Shown here one piece after another: positions 62,636 through 64,000 of a DNA stretch of 64,000 nt (the first letter of the stretch is position 1; each line of letters opens with the position of its first letter). This DNA is from Ramlibacter sp. GTDB taxonomy: Bacteria > Pseudomonadota > Gammaproteobacteria > Burkholderiales > Burkholderiaceae_C. The DNA lies in the NCBI RefSeq assembly GCF_028291745.1, contig NZ_JAQGNQ010000056.1, positions 62,001 through 126,000 on the forward strand, in the 5' to 3' direction. Under the pieces are notes generated by a model that did no database searches, was not told the DNA's origin, and saw only the letters and a list, made by a program, of their open reading frames with translations. The position numbers were made by a program, and so were the translations under genes.

Positions 62636-63273
62636 TCCGCATCCTGCTGGTCGACGACCATGCCGTCGTGCGCGAGGGCTATCGCCGCTTCCTGGAGCGC
62701 AGCGACGATCTTCGGGTGGTGGGCGACGCCGAGGATGCCGACGCGGGCTTCTACCTCTGGACGCAGTGCCTGCCCGACGTGACCGTGGTGGATCTCTCCA
62801 TGCGCGGCGCCGGCGGGATGAAGCTGTTGACGCGCATCCTGGCCCGCTTGCCCGAGGCGCGCTGCCTCGTCTTCAGCATGTACGAAGGCGCACTGGTGGC
62901 GCAACGCGCGCTCGAAGCGGGCGCCCGCGGCTATGTCACCAAGGGCAGCCAACCCGAAGTGCTGGTGCAGGCCGTGCGCGCCGCGCATGCCGGCCGCATC
63001 TACCTGAGTGCGGACATCGTCCAGAGTCGCACGGCCCTGGCGGAAGATGCGCGGCGCCTGGCGGCGCTCACCGGCAAGGAGCACGAGATCTTCCGCCTGC
63101 TGGCACAGGGCCGCGCGGTCGCCGACATCGCGCAGCTGCTGCACCTGAGCGCCAAGACCGTCGCCAATCACCAGTCGCAGATCCGGGAGAAGCTGGGGCT
63201 CGCCACGCCGGCGGCACTGGTACACCTCGCGCTGCGGCACGGCCTGATCGACGCGACTGCGCCCGCCTTCTAG
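62632..63273 (+). CDS. NarL/FixJ-family response regulator
   Basis: 213 residues. TTG start at 62632 overlaps the kinase stop. Receiver with acidic pair ILLVDDHAVV, Asp about 54 in VTVVDLSM and Lys in YVTKGS; LuxR-type helix-turn-helix at the C-terminus (LTGKEHEIFRLLAQGRAVADIAQLLHLSAKTVANHQSQIREKLG). It forms a pair with the preceding kinase, UhpA/NarL style. Its target may be the receptor gene that follows or the divergent siderophore receptor. Confidence 0.95.
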   Translation: MIRILLVDDHAVVREGYRRFLERSDDLRVVGDAEDADAGFYLWTQCLPDVTVVDLSMRGAGGMKLLTRILARLPEARCLVFSMYEGALVAQRALEAGARGYVTKGSQPEVLVQAVRAAHAGRIYLSADIVQSRTALAEDARRLAALTGKEHEIFRLLAQGRAVADIAQLLHLSAKTVANHQSQIREKLGLATPAALVHLALRHGLIDATAPAF

Positions 63274-63342
63274 GGACACCCCGGGGCAGCGCCGGGAAAT
63301 CCTCCCTTGGTCCCTGCGCGCGAACCGGTACGCTGGCCGGCA

Positions 63343-64000
63343 TGACGCCGCACCGCCGCCGCCTCCTGCTGCTGCCGATGTTCCCTGTCCTTGCGGCTTC
63401 CGCTTGCGCGCAGGAGGTGCCGACGCTGCCCGAGGTCACCGTGATCCAGCAGGCGCCGCTGCCCGGCTTCGGCATTCCGCGCGCGCTCTATCCGGGCAAC
63501 GCGCAGCAGGCGGACGAAGCGGCGCGCCGCGAATCGGGCGCCTCCAACCTGGCGGAGTTCATGAACCGCCGCCTGCAGGGCGTGATCGCCAGCGACGTCC
63601 AGGGCAGCCCTTTCCAGGTGGACATCACCTATCGCGGCCAGCGCCTGTCGCCGCTGCTCGGAACGCCGCAGGGACTGTCGCTGTACCTCGATGGCGTGCG
63701 CATGAACCAGCCCTTCGGCGACATCGTCAGCTGGGACTTGCTGCCCGAAGCAGCGATCGCCGACCTGGTGCTGGTGCCCGGGTCGAATCCGCTCTATGGC
63801 CTGAACACGCTGGCCGGCGCGCTGGTGCTCACCACCCGATCGGGCCTCACGCATCCGGGTGGCGAGGCGGAGATCTCCTTCGGCAGCGGCCAGCGCAAGC
63901 GACTGGACTTCGCGCAGGGGCGGCGCAACGAGGACGGCTCGCATCTGTTCGTCGCCGCGACGCTGTTCGACGAGCAGGGCTGGCGCGACCGGTCAAGTGG
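63343..64000 (+). CDS. TonB-dependent receptor, N-terminal part (continues past window end)
   Basis: 219 codons visible. Signal peptide ends near ASACAQ; the plug domain shows ASNLAEFMNRRLQGVIASDVQG, DITYRGQRLSPLLGTPQGLSLYLDGVRMNQPFGD and LVLVPGSNPLYGLNTLAGALVL. The substrate is not deducible. It starts 69 bases after the response regulator, so the two-component system may control it. Confidence 0.9.

Overview
The window is GC-rich DNA (about 68-70 percent by eye) from a Gram-negative bacterium. A Burkholderiales-type general porin, many GTG/TTG starts and 1-4 base ATGA/GTGA gene overlaps suggest a betaproteobacterium, most likely a Comamonadaceae relative (Ramlibacter/Variovorax type). This placement is an inference from gene content and style; no marker gene such as rRNA is present. 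One tRNA gene (Lys, CTT) is found at 46.1 kb.

Left part (1-13 kb): the 5' two thirds of a giant kinase/ATPase signalling protein; a DUF305 periplasmic protein; a five-gene minus-strand run that looks like a sulfite-handling unit (HD-domain protein, SorA-like molybdenum sulfite dehydrogenase, SorB-like cytochrome c, catalase, TehA/SLAC1-family channel); a truncated alpha/beta hydrolase; a glycine-zipper lipoprotein; a PQQ-type sugar dehydrogenase translationally coupled to an orphan 2x[2Fe-2S] subunit; and an AhpD-like protein. A complete three-gene EmrAB-type efflux operon follows (13.1-17.3 kb).

Redox island (17.3-39.4 kb): a seven-gene minus-strand operon joins a GMC flavoprotein dehydrogenase, its Tat-exported small subunit and a triheme cytochrome c to a PaoABC-like molybdenum aldehyde oxidoreductase, with a DUF1275 membrane protein in the middle. 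After it come an unusual lactate/malate dehydrogenase, a Gly/His-rich DUF3300 protein with a 30-bp coding repeat, an OmpR-type regulator, stress-type small proteins, a CBS-domain protein, an IorAB-type molybdenum hydroxylase, a CzcE-like protein, small lipoproteins, a diheme cytochrome c, an aldo/keto reductase coupled to a porin, and a beta-hydroxyacid dehydrogenase. Three xanthine-dehydrogenase-family systems therefore lie within about 22 kb.

Centre (39.4-51.3 kb): a large hybrid histidine kinase, small hypothetical genes, a pirin/LysR divergent pair, tRNA-Lys, and then a lower-GC islet (46.2-48.2 kb) with a Rap1a/Tai-like immunity protein, a small exported gene broken by an in-frame amber codon, and a serine recombinase cut off exactly where the core genome resumes. 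Core genes resume with a KaiC-like ATPase and a hybrid histidine kinase that overlap by four bases.

Right part (51.4-64 kb): a minus-strand run of phosphoesterase lipoprotein, MauG-type diheme protein, lipoprotein and prolyl-4-hydroxylase-like dioxygenase; a CPA1 cation/proton antiporter; a PiuC/Fiu-type iron-uptake pair with a Fur-box-like site in the region shared with a divergent NarL-type two-component system; and the start of a TonB-dependent receptor. The common theme is periplasmic oxidation feeding c-type cytochromes, with metal, oxidative-stress and efflux functions around it.
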